From: Laguncularia racemosa
Taxonomy: Eukaryota > Streptophyta > Magnoliopsida > Myrtales > Combretaceae
Length of the DNA: 64,000 bases
Direction: 5' to 3'
NCBI GenBank assembly: GCA_037954665.1
Contig: JBBMOL010000012.1
Location: forward strand, 3,658,001 to 3,722,000
This document shows positions 1 to 11,058 of this stretch, in pieces. The position numbers and the translations under genes were made by a program. The notes beneath the pieces are model-generated. The model was not told where the DNA came from and did not search any database. It worked only from the letters and a program-made list of their open reading frames with translations. Numbering within the stretch: position 1 is the stretch's first letter; every line of letters starts with the position of its first letter.

Positions 1-292
1 ATTCAATCATGGTAAGGATGAAGTAATTTTCAAATTTAGAAATTTGAATCAATAATACACTTCTACTCCTTTTCCCTTTCACGAGAATGATTAACCACAA
101 GAAGCGACAGCAAGTCTTTCAATTCAACTTCCACAAGCAGCAAATTCACTTCTCAATCAAGACAATTACGCAACCTCAATTCACAACACACAATTTCTGA
201 TCACAATATGAAGAACCCTAATTAAATGTGATGATTAATAAATCAACCAACACTAAATCCCTTCTCTTAACTTGTGCTCTAATACTAAAAGA
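1..292 (-). mobile_element. Element C, internal leader next to its LTR (truncated by window edge)
   Basis: This stretch abuts the family-C LTR at 293-1307 on its primer-site side. On the minus strand the bases at 276-287 resemble a decayed initiator-Met tRNA primer-binding site (plus strand gctctaatacta against the expected gctctgatacca). That places the body of a minus-oriented LTR retrotransposon to the left, outside the window. I see no protein homology here. Assignment as untranslated leader is an inference from position. Confidence 0.45.
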
Positions 293-1307
293 TGATGTGC
301 TCAAAACCAAGCCCAAGCACATGCCAATGAATAAAAGAAACAAACCCCAACTCTCAAACATAAACTGGTTCAATTGAAATGGAATTTACGTGAACCTTAT
401 TAGAATTTTGATGAAAACCAAAGGTCCAAGATGCAAACAACAATCCAACAAGGTTAAACCTCACCAAATAACAACAAATGCAAGAGAAATCCACGTGAAT
501 TATATGAAGAAGAACAGAACCAAAACCGTGATTTTATCCTCTCCCAACAAGCACCATTCACGTCACAATAGATTCCAATATTGATGATGATATCAAATAC
601 TAAACCAATCAATTTCATAACATGATATTTGATCACAATTGCAATAAAAAAATCTTACCAAGAAAATCCAAATCAACCCTAGATATGACTCACTAGTGAT
701 GATGAGGGAAAACAACAAAGAAGAATTGATATTACTCACAATTGCCCTTTTGTTGCACTCGCCACAATTTCAACTCTTGGAAATTGAAATTGATAAGAGA
801 AATTGAACTAGGGAAAACCTAAACTCTCTCACGAAATGTGATGTTCAAATCTAAAAAATTTTGGTCTCTTCAAACCCTATTATAAGCAAGTATTTATACT
901 TGCTACTCCTAGAGTTAGAAAATGGACAAAAATTACAAGTTTGCCACTTTTAAGGTGGCCGGTCCTAATTGGAAATTACAATAAAATGAAAGTGTCCCAA
1001 AAGAAAAATACATCATAAAATAGTCCATAGAACAATTACAAAGTACAAAAATATCATAAGTCTTCATGAGCCAATGCTTTGGAATGGAAACAATCGCAGC
1101 GGGTCTTTGATTGTAAATCTGAAAATGTCCTGTATCCATCAACTATTGTAAGACATTTGGCATCTCATGGAGAATTATTATTGTACCTGCAAGATTATTT
1201 CTCAAATATTTATTAGAATAAAAGATATAAAGTAAAATATGATTGATTTGGATCACAATCCAAATCGAGTTTTGAAAGTGTCGACAAGGTCAGAAATTTT
1301 ACCATCA
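293..1307 (-). repeat. Family-C LTR (copy 1)
   Basis: It begins TGATGTGC and ends CATCA on the plus strand and is collinear with 10046-11058 over its whole length. Shared landmarks are the TTGTTGCACTCGCCACAAT block (753 and 10503) and the GTTTGCCACTTTTAAGGTGG block (about 939 and 10691). Read on the minus strand it carries a TATAAATA box inside the perfect inverted repeat gcaagtat-tt-atacttgc near 889-906. The decayed primer site just left of it shows the LTR's U5 end faces left, so this is the 5' LTR of a minus-oriented element. The matching left LTR is outside the window, so its target duplication cannot be checked. Confidence 0.75.
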
Positions 1308-2159
1308 CTTATCAATTTCTAAGTGAAATTGTGGTGAGAACCAACTAGAGTGGATTGTGAGTAGTATCAATCTTACTCTTGTTGTTTTTTTTTTTTTTAC
1401 AAATTGTGTTTAGTGAGAAATATCTAAATATAATTTGTTAGTTATTTGTCCTTGTCACATGAATTAGGGTTCTTCATTTTCAAATTTGAATAATTTCAAA
1501 TTGAGTTGAATTCTAGTTCATTTCCATTGTTTTCCATTGAAGTTTATATAATTGTTTATTCCTTACATCAATTTAGTGTTAAACTCGTGGATTAGGGTTC
1601 AATTGTTAAGTTGGTGTTCACAACATTTTGTTGGTTGTTCACGCCACTCGATTGATGTGTTTGCTATCCAATTAGTGAGGCACATCATATGTAAAGATGA
1701 GAGTGGGAATAATCTAGGTACATTTTTAATCTAATTGTAAGTGGACTTGAATATGTAACCAACTAAGAAAAATTAAAATTAGTACATAGACTTAGATCAC
1801 TAGAATTAATAGGTTAAATATGGAAAGGAACAAACATGTTAAAGGTTTTATACCTAATGTAATAAGATGCCATGTTCTGTACTTGATGATGATAGATAAA
1901 TGATATATTGCTTGATTATGTGAATTGTTTTGTTGAATGATTGCTAATGCTTACATGTTTGCATAACATAATAGATGGATAGGAGAAATGCCAAATGAGG
2001 AGCCCTATCCTTCAGCCCTTCAGTAGGAGATAATCCTATTCCACTACGACTCCTACCTGCACCCTAAGGTGGGCATGAGCAATTTATCCACTTAATCTAT
2101 GAGAGAGCAAAATCAAAAGCTTCACTAGTAGAGAGAGATTCTTACTAAACACGATAAGG
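1308..2159. other. Unassigned stretch between LTR C and element A gag
   Basis: This is AT-rich sequence with a run of T at 1386-1399 and no convincing coding frame. By position it should hold the 5' LTR and leader of element A. However, I could not match it to A's 3' LTR (13156-16814), and no primer-binding site is visible in front of gag. The A 5' LTR was probably deleted or has decayed beyond recognition. Confidence 0.3.
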
Positions 2160-3120
2160 GTGTTGATAGGGTTGATGAGAGAGCTATAGTTCGACTTCAT
2201 GATTTTTTCAAGCTAGTTAGGCCCTTTGATATAACCACTTTTGATCCTATTGTTGCTGAAGAGTGGTTAGAAGAACTTGAGAAAGCTTTTGATGGTTATA
2301 GTGTAACTGAAGATAGGAAACTTAATTTTACTATGTTTATGTTGAAAGGAGATGCATCCAAGTGGTGGAAGTCAATAAAGAGATTTAGAGAGAATTTATT
2401 TGATAGATTTTATCCATATAGTTTAAGGGAAAAGATAGCTAATGACTTCTTGAATTTGAAGTAAGGTTTTAAGATGGTTGAGGAGTATGAAGTTGAAATG
2501 AATTACTTAATTAAGTTCATGCCTAAAGCTTATAGGAATGATGGATAGACAAAGGTTCATAAGCTTCAAGTAGATTTAAGCTTAGATTACAGCATGAGGT
2601 TAAGGGCTTTAAGTTGAAGGTATATGTGAAAGTGGTGAACAAAGTTAAGCCGATGGAGTAAGAAAGGAGAAACATTAGGGCACATGATATGAGAAGAGCT
2701 TAAATATTTAGGAAGAGACATGCTCTAGATTTGACTATCTTAGGAGCTAGGCATGATAAGCTAGTACATCCTAGTAATAAGCTAGCTTTTCCTTAGAAAA
2801 TAACTTAGAAGTTTGTGTCATCATCTAAGCTAGAATTGCTAAGGAAAGAGTAGAGGTGCACTAGATGTTTTGGTACTTATTCAATTAGTGAATGTAAGTG
2901 GACACCTCGAGCTTGTTTCTCTTGTGGCAAAGAGGGGCATAGGAGCTATGGTTGCCCTAATCTTACTTGGAGGCCGATTTTTTGTTACATTCATAAGTAG
3001 AGGGGTCATACCATATCTAAGTGTGAGGAGAAGAAAGTAAGGTAGGCAAGAAGCAAAGGTATGGAGCTAAAGTGTTTGCACTTCAACATGAAGAGCTTGA
3101 AGATTTTGACACATTTGCAA
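2160..3120 (+). pseudogene. Element A gag remnant (Ty3/gypsy, chromovirus type)
   Basis: Conceptual reading gives the conserved gag core: VAEEWLEELEKAFDGYS at about 2255-2310, then MLKGDASKWWKS near 2339-2375. It ends in a nucleocapsid region whose CCHC zinc knuckle reads CFSCGKEGHRSYGC at about 2915-2960. Gag forms the virus-like particle and binds element RNA through the knuckle. The frame is broken repeatedly by TAG/TAA where relatives have glutamine, plus indels, so it is not functional. The protease follows directly on the same strand. Confidence 0.7.
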
Positions 3121-3132
3121 GTATGCTCCTCA

Positions 3133-3461
3133 TCTCATCTTAACATGCATATTTGTTGATTGATACTAGTGCTACATATGCTTGTGTGTCTAAAGATTAT
3201 GTGAATGCATGCAAGTTACCTATTGAGTTGCTAAAAGATAATTTAGCTATAAATTCTCCTTTAGGTGTAGGAGTTATATTGAATCATATTTGTAGAGATG
3301 TAGATGTTGTGATTTGTGATAAACATATGCCTATTAATATGATTGTTTTAAGTATGAATGAATTTAATGTAATTCTTGGTATAAATTGGTTAATGAGGTA
3401 CCATGTATCTATTGATTGTCGAGAAGCCACATTGAATTTCAATGTATCGAATTTGGTATAG
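3133..3461 (+). pseudogene. Element A aspartic protease remnant
   Basis: An open stretch of 102 codons begins MLIDTSATYACVS, which corresponds to the LIDSGATHSFVS active-site region of retrotransposon pepsin-like proteases. The second signature VILGINWLMRYHVSIDC (about 3370-3420) matches the family's VILGMDWL.RY...DC. The catalytic triad reads D-T-S instead of D-T/S-G, so the conserved glycine is lost. The enzyme would have processed the Gag-Pol polyprotein. It lies between the gag zinc knuckle and the RT remnant, as expected for Ty3/gypsy. Confidence 0.75.
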
Positions 3462-3549
3462 TTCAAACATTAGTTGCATGTTGAAAGACTAAGTAGCTTG
3501 CCATTGATTGAATTGTGAAGGATCAATTATATTACTGTGATGGAGGTGA

Positions 3550-4440
3550 ACGATGAGTCAAGGATTGAGAAAATTCTAACTGTACAAGAGTTTTTTAATT
3601 TGTTTCTAAATGACTTACCTAGAATACCTCTAGATAGGGAAGAGGAGTTTTGAATAGACCTAATGCTAGGGACTACCCTAATATCTAAGGCACCTTATAA
3701 GGTGGCACCTACAAAGTTGAAGGAGCTAAAAGATCAATTGTAGGAGTTATTGGAAAAAGGGTAAATATATCCTAACATGTCTCCAAGGGAAGCACCTATT
3801 TTTTTTATAGAGAAGAATAATGGAAGTATGAGGATGTATATAGATTATCAAGATTTAAATCAAGTGATGATTAAAAATAAGTATCATTTTAACTCAGATT
3901 GATTATTTGTTTGATCAACTTAAAGGAGTAGTCATGTTTTCCAAGATAGAACTGAGATTAGGTTATCACCAATTCAAGATAAAGTCATAGGACATTCCTA
4001 AGACAACTTTTAGGACATGATATAGGTATTTGAGTTTCTTGTGATGCCATTTAGACTTATAACTGCCCCAGCCATGTTTATAGATTTAATGAATTAAGTA
4101 TTCAAGGATTATCATCATAAGTTTGTGCTTGTTTTTATTGATGATATCTTGATATACTCAAAATTAAAAGAAAAAAAAGGTAAAACATCTGAGGTTGGTG
4201 TTGTAAAGACTTGGAGAGAAGAAGCTATATTTAACCTAAAGAAGGGTGAGTTTTGGTTGGAAAGTGTTGGATTCCTTGGCTTTGTTGTGTCAAAAGAAGG
4301 TATCTTGGTGGTTCTTCAAAAGATTAAGGCAATCAAAGGGTGGCAAAGACCAAAGAATGTTGTAGAAATTCAAAGTTTCCTTACTTTAGCAAGATATTAT
4401 TGAAGATTTGTTGAGGGATTCTTAAAGTTAGTTAGACCTA
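3550..4440 (+). pseudogene. Element A reverse transcriptase remnant
   Basis: Recognisable pieces in order are the pre-RT linker (LISKAPYKVAP.K), an altered MRMYIDYQDLNQV block (family MRMCIDYRALN), LRLGYHQFKIKS near 3955-3990, and the catalytic block FIDDILIYSK at about 4131-4160, which keeps the two aspartates. It continues through FLGFVVSKEGI and KIKAIKGWQRPKN to about 4400. Frameshifts and stops occur between the pieces. The 4125-4403 segment is the longest open part. It would have copied element RNA to DNA. Confidence 0.8.
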
Positions 4441-4499
4441 TGATAAGACTTAGAAAAATGTGAAGTTTAAGTGGAATGAAAATGTGAACAAAGTTTTCA

Positions 4500-4910
4500 A
4501 GAATTGAGAAGAGATTAATTTTAGCACATATCTTAACAATTCAAAAGAGTGGAAAGAAATTTAGGGCATATAGTGACACTTTTATACATGGTCTTAGATG
4601 TATATTGATGCTAGATGGAAAGGTGATTGCTTATACTTCAAGATAGTTGAAGTCGTATGAGAGGGATTATCCAATGCATGATTTGGAACTAGTAGTGGTG
4701 ATTATCTACATGGAGAGAAATGTAACATATAAACTAATCATAACAACTTGAAATATATTTTCACATAGAAGGAACTTAACATGAGATGGAGGCAATGGTT
4801 GGAATTGATTAAAGATTATGATCTAGATATCTTACATCATCGAAGGAGAGCTAATGTTGTGGCTGATGCACTTAATAGGAAAAGGTAGGCCAATGTGGCA
4901 ACTTTGATAA
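4500..4910 (+). pseudogene. Element A RNase H remnant
   Basis: Fragments such as AYSDTF...G, KVIAYTSR and LKSYERDYPMHDLELVVVI match the gypsy RNase H order (VYCDAS..GLGCVLMQ; VIAYASRQLK.HE.NYPTHDLELAAVV). They lie straight after the RT remnant. The catalytic D of the first block is in place, but several stops and shifts interrupt the frame. RNase H removes the RNA strand of the replication intermediate. Confidence 0.65.
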
Positions 4911-5099
4911 CTCAACAACTAGAGATTTTAGAATACTTGAGGAAGTTGGACATTGAAGTAATGGTGGAGAAGTAGATGTTATGTTAACTAGTTATCATAT
5001 GTAGCCTTTATTAATGGATAGGATAAATGAAGTGCAAAAAGATGATTTAGATTGCAAATCCATTTTGGAAAGAATAGTAGAAGGAAAGAAGCAAGGTTT

Positions 5100-5399
5100 A
5101 AGGATGAATGAAAGTGGAGTAATTAGATATGGCACATGAATTTAGGTACTTACTTAAAAGTTAAGGAAAGAGATAATGAAGGAGGCTCATGCATTAAGTT
5201 AAAGTATTCATCCTAGAAGCATAAAGATGTATAAAGATCTAAAGCAGCATTTCTAGTGGAATAATATGAAGGACATAGTGAAGTATGCAACAAAATTCTT
5301 GACTTGTCAAAAAGTGAGGATTGAACACTAGAGACCAACATGTGAACTTCACTCATTGCCTATTCCTAAGTGGAAATGGGAACACATTACCATGGATTT
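5100..5399 (+). pseudogene. Element A integrase, 5' part (interrupted by element B)
   Basis: The zinc-binding region is readable: KEAHALS, SIHPRSIKMYKDLKQHF, WNNMKDIVKYATKFLTCQKV, then IPKWKWEHITMDF. Relatives read HxxxxH....CxxC. Here the first cysteine of the CxxC position is not seen, and glutamines are replaced by TAG stops (for example in the EH*RP block near 5330). The reading stops abruptly at codon GATTT of MDF, where element B begins at 5400. It resumes at 12088 with the next residues of the same integrase. Confidence 0.8.
5395..5399. repeat. Target-site duplication of element B, left copy (GATTT)
   Basis: GATTT at 5395-5399 is repeated at 12088-12092, immediately outside the TG...CA ends of element B. 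Joining the flanks with one copy restores an uninterrupted integrase reading (MDF followed by MVTLPKT). Confidence 0.9.
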
Positions 5400-6387
5400 T
5401 GATGTGCGCTTAATATGCTTTGATACCAAACTGATGCGAGATCGGTTTGATCGGATTCCTAACTGATACGAACCACGCCAACCTGTGACGAAACCCAATA
5501 CCAATACGTTCGGAATTCGTTACCTAAGATGCAAAACACCCTCAAGTGGAAACCGCGACCCGTTGTCTATAAGCGAAACAAGAACCTTGGTATAATGTGA
5601 AGACGCCACAATCGAGATGATAGACCGATTGATAAGTCAGGAAGAACGCCACGGAAATAAAATCCGATAAGTTCCAGATTAGTTCTTTAAAGAACCAAGA
5701 GAGGAATTCCCTTAAAGTGTTTTCAAACTTCAATAATTCTATCTTCTATGTTTTAAACCCTAGGAGCTTTATACTAGGGTTACAATTCGTAACAATAATG
5801 TCCAAAACGACGTAGCATCATAACAAAAATAACAAACAACACATTAAAAACCGGCGCAGAGTGTATACACGGCCTGCAATACACGGCCATGTATTCTGGC
5901 CGTGTATGTTCCTGTGGAACCTCCAGACTCACTATACGGCTGGCGTTGGGTGTATACACAGCCGCGTACACGACCGTGTACTTTTCTGTGCAAATTCTGG
6001 CAACATACACGACCGTGTACTTCTGGTCGTGTATCTTTCTGTAGATTTGCTTGACTCCATACACGGCCGTGCCTTTGGCCGTGTATATGACCGTGTATGA
6101 TTCTGTGTAACTTTGAGATTCCTACACGGCCATGCCTTGTAAATACACGCCCTCTTCACCCCATATCCGGTATGACTTGTACAAGAGCAAGGGTCTTCCC
6201 ATGGTTGTTCCAATCCGTTCCAACTTCATGATTGTTCCAATCCTTTCCGACTTTATGGACATCCTTTATCAACCCGTTAAGTGCTTCCTTGAATTGTTTT
6301 GCTCGATTTCTTGTGATTGGTCCAGGCGGCACTTCAAGAGGATCCACACTCCTTCTTCCAGCTTGGTTCTCATTATGGATCTCATCA
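5400..6387 (-). repeat. Element B 3' LTR (left copy)
   Basis: This 988-bp direct copy of 11072-12087 has plus-strand ends TGATGTGC and CTCATCA. On the minus strand a TATAAAG box (about 5770-5776) sits between inverted arms aaccctag/ctagggtt at 5757-5783. Upstream of it (5868-6145) lies an array of CACGGCCGTG-type words. The last 76 or so codons of the pol reading frame extend into this LTR. Confidence 0.93.
5868..6150. repeat. CACGG/CCGTG palindromic-word array in LTR B (left)
   Basis: Repeated short words acacggc, ggccgtgta, acgaccgtgta and tggtcgtgtat alternate as inverted half-sites over about 280 bp, about 100 bp upstream of the LTR's TATA box in transcription orientation. The stretch is far richer in CpG than its surroundings. 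The matching array in the right LTR (11527-11850) has an extra unit. ORFs read through this array on both strands are by-products of the repeat and are not genes. Confidence 0.85.
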
Positions 6388-8276
6388 TTCCCCTCCTCTT
6401 GAAAAGGATTTTTCCTCAAATCATCACTTACATCAAAAGGACTCAGATCAGTAACATTAAATGTGGCACTAACTTGATACTCATAAGGCAAATCTATCTT
6501 GTATGCATTATCGTTGATGCGCTCAAGAACTTGAAATGGTCCATCGCCTCTAGGAAGTAATTTAGATCGGCGTTGCATAGGAAACCGCTCTTTACGCTTG
6601 TGAACCCAAACCCAATCTCTAGGTTCAAAAACAGCTTGTCGACGACCCTTATTGGCTTGTTTCACATACTGCTCTATTCTTCGCTCAATGTTTAGCCTTG
6701 CATTCTCATGGATCTGTTTAACAAATTCTGCTTTCTTCTTCCCATCTAGATTAGCATACTCAGAAATAGACAAAGGTGATAAATCCAAAGGAGTTAGTGG
6801 ATTAAAACCATACACAATTTCAAAAGGAGTAAATTTAGTAGCAGAATGCACTGTACGGTTATAGGCAAAATCAACATGCGACAAACAATCCTCCCAACTT
6901 TTAATATTCTTTTTAATTACAGCCCTCAACAAAGTAGATAAAGTTCGATTCACTACCTCAGTTTGACCATCAGTCTGTGGATGACACGTAGTAGAAAACA
7001 ATAACTTAGTTCCTAACTTAGCCCACAAGGTCTTCCAAAAGTAGCTCAAGAACTTAGCATCCCTATCCGATAAGATTGTTCTAGGCATACCATGTAATCT
7101 CACAACTTTCCTAAAGAACAAATTAGTAATTTTGCAAGCATCATCTTCATTCATTCTAATTTGGTGATATCCGCTTTTCAGATCAATTTTAGAAAAGACA
7201 CTAGACCCATGTAACTCATCTAACATGTCATCTAAGTGAGGAATGGGATGACGATACTTTACCGTGATGTTGTTGATGGTGCGGCAGTCAACACACATTC
7301 TCCATGTCCCATCCTTCTTAGGCACCAAAATCACAGGCACTGCACATGGACTCATGCTTTCTCTCACGTACCCCTTCTCCATTAATTCATCGACCTGCCT
7401 TTGGAGTTCCTTTGTCTCCTTCGGATTGCTCCTATAAGCTGGCTTGTTTGGAATCGATGCTTCGGGTACAAGGTCAATCTGGTGTTCAATACCACGAATA
7501 GGTGGTAATTCCTTTGGAATCTCCTCAGGGAAGACATCTTCAAAGTCCTGCATAAGAGACACAACCACACTAGGCAAAGAGTTAGATAGTTCGTTAGTAC
7601 TCAAACATGTTTCTTTAAAAACCAGCAACAACATAGGTTGCTTCATCACTAACGCTCTCCTTACTACACTCTCTCTTGCCACACAACTCTCCTTTTGCAA
7701 GGCTGCACTCTCCTTTTCACTCACCACCAAAGTTGATCCCCCTTCAACTTGGTCTCTCACACTCTTTCCAGCCTTCCTCTCTTTTTCCTTTTGATATTGA
7801 CTTTTGTATTCCTTTTCTTTCTCATTGTCTTTTGCTCTCTCACTCCCCCTCTGCTTTTCACTCACCTTATGTTTTGCAAAAGACTGTTGTAACTGTAACT
7901 GATCCTCATACACCTGTTTAGGTGTTAACGGTTTAAGATTAAAGCTTTTTCTTTGGTGAACAAGCGTATACTTGTTAGAAAAGCCATCATGAACAACCTT
8001 CCTATCAAATTGCCATAGCCTTCCCAACAACACATGACACGCTTGCATTGGCACTACATCACATAACACCTCATCCTCATACCTACCAATGCGAAAACCA
8101 ATCAAGGCTTGCTTACTCACCTTAGTCTCTCCACTATCATTCAACCACTGCAATTTATATGGACTAGGTTGTCTAACAGTTTTGAGCCCCAGCCTCTCAA
8201 CAATAAAATTACTCACTACATTGGTGCAACTTCCTCTATCAATGATCAAACTGCAAATATGATCTCCTAGATACAT
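6156..8276 (-). pseudogene. Element B pol: protease-RT(partial)-integrase(partial) in one frame
   Basis: An open frame of 706 codons. Residues 1-100 are the aspartic protease (IIDRGSCTNV active site, HVLLGRLWQFD flap-side block). Residues 130-200 are a charged lysine/glutamate-rich linker. Residues 235-384 are RT fingers/palm up to the GYHQIRMNEDDACKIT block. At residue 385 the protein jumps to the integrase catalytic core (RLHGMPRTILSDRDAKFLS, CHPQTDGQTEVVNRTL) and its C-terminal domain (RGDGPFQVLERINDNAYKI), ending GPITRNRAK. The RT active site, thumb, RNase H and integrase zinc domain are deleted, yet the frame stays open. The first codons differ in frame from gag (shift near 8270). No catalytic RT is possible, so mobility would need helper proteins. 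Confidence 0.92.
6388..6400 (-). other. Element B polypurine tract
   Basis: On the minus strand the bases directly before the 3' LTR read AAGAGGAGGGGAA, a purine run of the kind that primes plus-strand DNA synthesis. It touches the LTR boundary at 6387/6388 and so supports the minus orientation. Confidence 0.75.
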
Positions 8277-9553
8277 CTAGTATGAAATATATTCTCCTTT
8301 TGCACCTCCTCTTCTTCCTTCACCTGCATATTCAAAGCTCGCTTCACTACTGCCACTAGCCTTCCCATTGCAGGCTCCTCATCATCATTAGCATCCTTTA
8401 ATGGAGGCATATCCTCTTCTTCACTATCCTCCTTAGTCTCATACTCACCATCATCACGCAAAATCATAACACGCCTATTCGGACATTGACTAGCAATATA
8501 GCCTCTATCTTAGCATTTAAAATATCTAATGTCACGATTTCTAGAAGTAGAAGAATTAGGGTTACCTTGATTACCAGGAGTAGGACCCACTTGCCTCTGC
8601 TCTCCTTTCGGTTTGGTGGGTAAAGGCTTTTCTTCCTTCTTCCATTGGTTAGTCTTCCATGTGGATGAACCATTACCCTGTTGAAACCATGCATTACTAC
8701 TACCTTTCCGCCTATGTTGGTTCTCAACCTTTATAGCCATATGGACCATATCCTCCAATTCTACATAATGCTGCAATTCAACAACATTTTGGATTTCTCT
8801 ATTCAACCCAGTAAGAAATCTAGCCATGGTAGCCTCTCTATCCTCTTCTACATCCGCCCTAATCATAATGACTTCCATCTCCTTGAAATACTCATCTACA
8901 CTTCGGCTTCCCTACCTAAGAGTTTGCAATTTGTTGTGTAATTCATGATAGTAATACGCAGGCACAAACCGCTTCTTCATCACCCTTTTCATCTCTTTCC
9001 ACGACTCAATAGGTGGTTTGCCATTCCTTCTTCTATTCAACATTAGTTGATCCCACCACACTATAGCATAATCCAAAAATTCAATGGCAGTAAGTTTCAC
9101 TTGCTTTCTCCCACTATAGTTATGACAATCAAATACCATCTCTACCTTCTTCTCCCACTCTAAGTACACCTTGGGATCATTCTTCCCTTGGAAAGGAGGA
9201 ATCTTCATCTTTATGCTACTCAATTGATCATCCTCTCTATTCCTATCTCCTCTATCTTCCCAATCCCTAGTTCCTCTATTCCAACCACTATAACCTCTAT
9301 AACTCCTGACAGAAGGCTTATCAAAGTCATCATCCGACATTTCATCTCCACCCCTTTGTACTCTCCTAGATCGACACTCCCTCTTACGCCCTTGGAAGAC
9401 ATTTGTGGATTGCTCAAGTCTTTGCTCTACCATCTCATGAATTTATTCCATTTCCTCCTGAAACATTCTCTTCATCTCACCCCTTAACGCCTCAATTACT
9501 AACCTAGCATCAAACCTTCCCCTCTCACCTTCAGGAGAATGTTGCCTCGACAT
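8267..9553 (-). pseudogene. Element B gag (three in-frame stops)
   Basis: The frame starts at ATG 9553-9551 (MSRQHSPEGERGRF) and runs in one phase to 8267. It is interrupted by TAA at 9445-9443, TAG at 8914-8912 and TAA at 8512-8510. It holds the gypsy gag core (IPPFQGKNDPKVYLEWEKK, AIEFLDYAIVWWDQL, MKKRFVPAYYYHELH, REATMARFLTGLNREIQNVVELQHYVELEDMV). Its zinc knuckle has lost its second half: C-stop-DRGYIASQC, where relatives have Q and H. Stop and Tyr replacements fit C-to-T change. The start was chosen because it is the first ATG of the conserved frame after the leader. Confidence 0.88.
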
Positions 9554-10040
9554 AGTTCCTGCAGAAAAAAATTAGTACTAACACAAATATATATAATTAA
9601 GCCTCACGATACACTCCCTTACGTGTTTCGCTCAAATGAGGATATCACACAGTCACTCGTGTATTCTCACAAATAATGATGATATCAACTCGCCAATTCC
9701 TCTTCTCAATTCTCTTGGAACTAACCCAAACTACACCAATTCCCTTTCGTAGAATTCAAAAGAGCTCTAGGGTTCATAAATTTTCCTCTCTTTTCTTCTA
9801 TCCGATTTTTTTTTTTTTTTGTCTTTGTTGTTGCTCTTGATCACGTTTCTCTTTCCTTTACTTTTTTTTTTTTGTCATGATTCTTCCTTTTTTTTTGTAA
9901 CAAATCGACTAGTAGATACTACACTTTCAATAGACAATTAATACTATGAAATTGAATACTAACAATTGATATGAGCGATTGGAGTTAGGGTTTTGATGTT
10001 ACCTTCCTCAAACCGAACTGATGTTTTGAAAAACCTAAGC
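9554..10040 (-). other. Element B leader between primer site and gag
   Basis: Non-coding leader in the minus orientation. It contains several T-rich runs (9810-9892) and no coding similarity. Its upstream edge, minus strand AGAGCTTAGG at 10031-10040, is the second half of the initiator-Met primer-binding site, displaced from the first half by the inserted solo LTR. Confidence 0.6.
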
Positions 10041-10045
10041 TCTGA
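10041..10045. repeat. Target-site duplication of solo LTR C, left copy (TCTGA)
   Basis: TCTGA at 10041-10045 is repeated at 11059-11063 outside the TG...CA ends of the solo LTR. Merging the copies restores a primer-site complement aagctctgataccaaac next to LTR B. Confidence 0.85.
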
Positions 10046-11058
10046 TGATGTGCCTAATCACACTTAAAAACACATTCAAAAGACTTAAGAAAAATTATCT
10101 CAAGTCAAGGCAAAATCGGATCCACAAAGGGCACTTTTCAAATGAACCCTAATTGATGAAATGATGAATTTCAAGCATCCAATGATATAATTAGAATACC
10201 ACAATGAAAATGCCTTCTAACAACACTCTAATTTCATGTAATCCACGCAAATAAAGCCTCAATTTGACAAAGAGAAACCGTAACAAAATAATCCCTTTTT
10301 CCAATAATGAAGAACACGTTATCAATGGAAATCCTCAAAGATGAATTGAATCAATTTGATAATTCCTTCAACTAAGCATAAGGATTTGTGAATAACAACA
10401 AGTAATTCTGACCAAGAATGTTCTAATCGAACCCTAGATATTACACACTAGAGAAGAAAAAGAAAACACAACAAGTAGGAAATGATATGACTCACAAATT
10501 CCAATTGTTGCACTCGCCACAATTTCAACTCTTGGGATTGAAATTGATAAGAGTTGGAACCAAGGTATGAACCCTAATTCTCACCTGAAAAGAGGTGTTT
10601 AATCTGCCAAAATAATCCTCCCCAAACCCTCTCTTAAGCAAGTATTTATACTTGCTACTCCTAGGGTTAAAAAAATGCTCAAAATTACAAGTTTGCCACT
10701 TTTAAGGTGGCTAACCCTAAATGAAAATTACAAGGAAATAAAAGTGTCCCAAAACCAAAATACAACCAAAATAGTTCAATAAACATTTACAAGATACAAA
10801 ATAACATAAATATTCATGATCCAATGCCTCAGAATAGAGAACAATCGTAGTGGGTCTTTGATTGTTATCCTGAAAAATGCTCTGTGTCCAACTGAAATTG
10901 TAGGACATTTTGGCATCCCATGGAGAAATATAATTGTACTTGTAAGATTATTCTCAAAATTTATTAGAAATAAAGACATAAGGTAAAATATGACCAATTT
11001 GGATAATCATCCAAATTGGGTGCTGAAGTGGTTGACAGTGTCAGAAATTTTCTCTTCA
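10046..11058 (-). mobile_element. Solo LTR of family C inserted in element B
   Basis: 1,013 bp starting TGATGTGCC and ending TCTCTTCA, collinear with LTR 293-1307 and flanked by TCTGA. There is no internal region or second LTR, so it is a solo LTR left by LTR-LTR recombination. It keeps the minus-strand TATAAATA box inside the gcaagtat/atacttgc inverted repeat (about 10632-10649). Its target was the Met-tRNA primer-binding site of element B, between TTGGTA and GAGC. Confidence 0.88.

Noticed and set aside
1308..2159. 5' LTR of element A
   Set aside because: Expected by position, but I could not align it with the 3' LTR at 13156-16814, and no primer site precedes gag.
2160..5399. Integrated plant pararetrovirus
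   Set aside because: The domain order gag-protease-RT-RNase H-integrase-chromodomain and LTR context mark a Ty3/gypsy element; no movement protein region was seen.
5780..6213. Overlapping ORFs of 79-94 codons on both strands in LTR B (and at 11452-11810 in the other LTR)
   Set aside because: They are read through the CACGG/CCGTG word array, occur on both strands and repeat in both LTRs; there is no protein homology.
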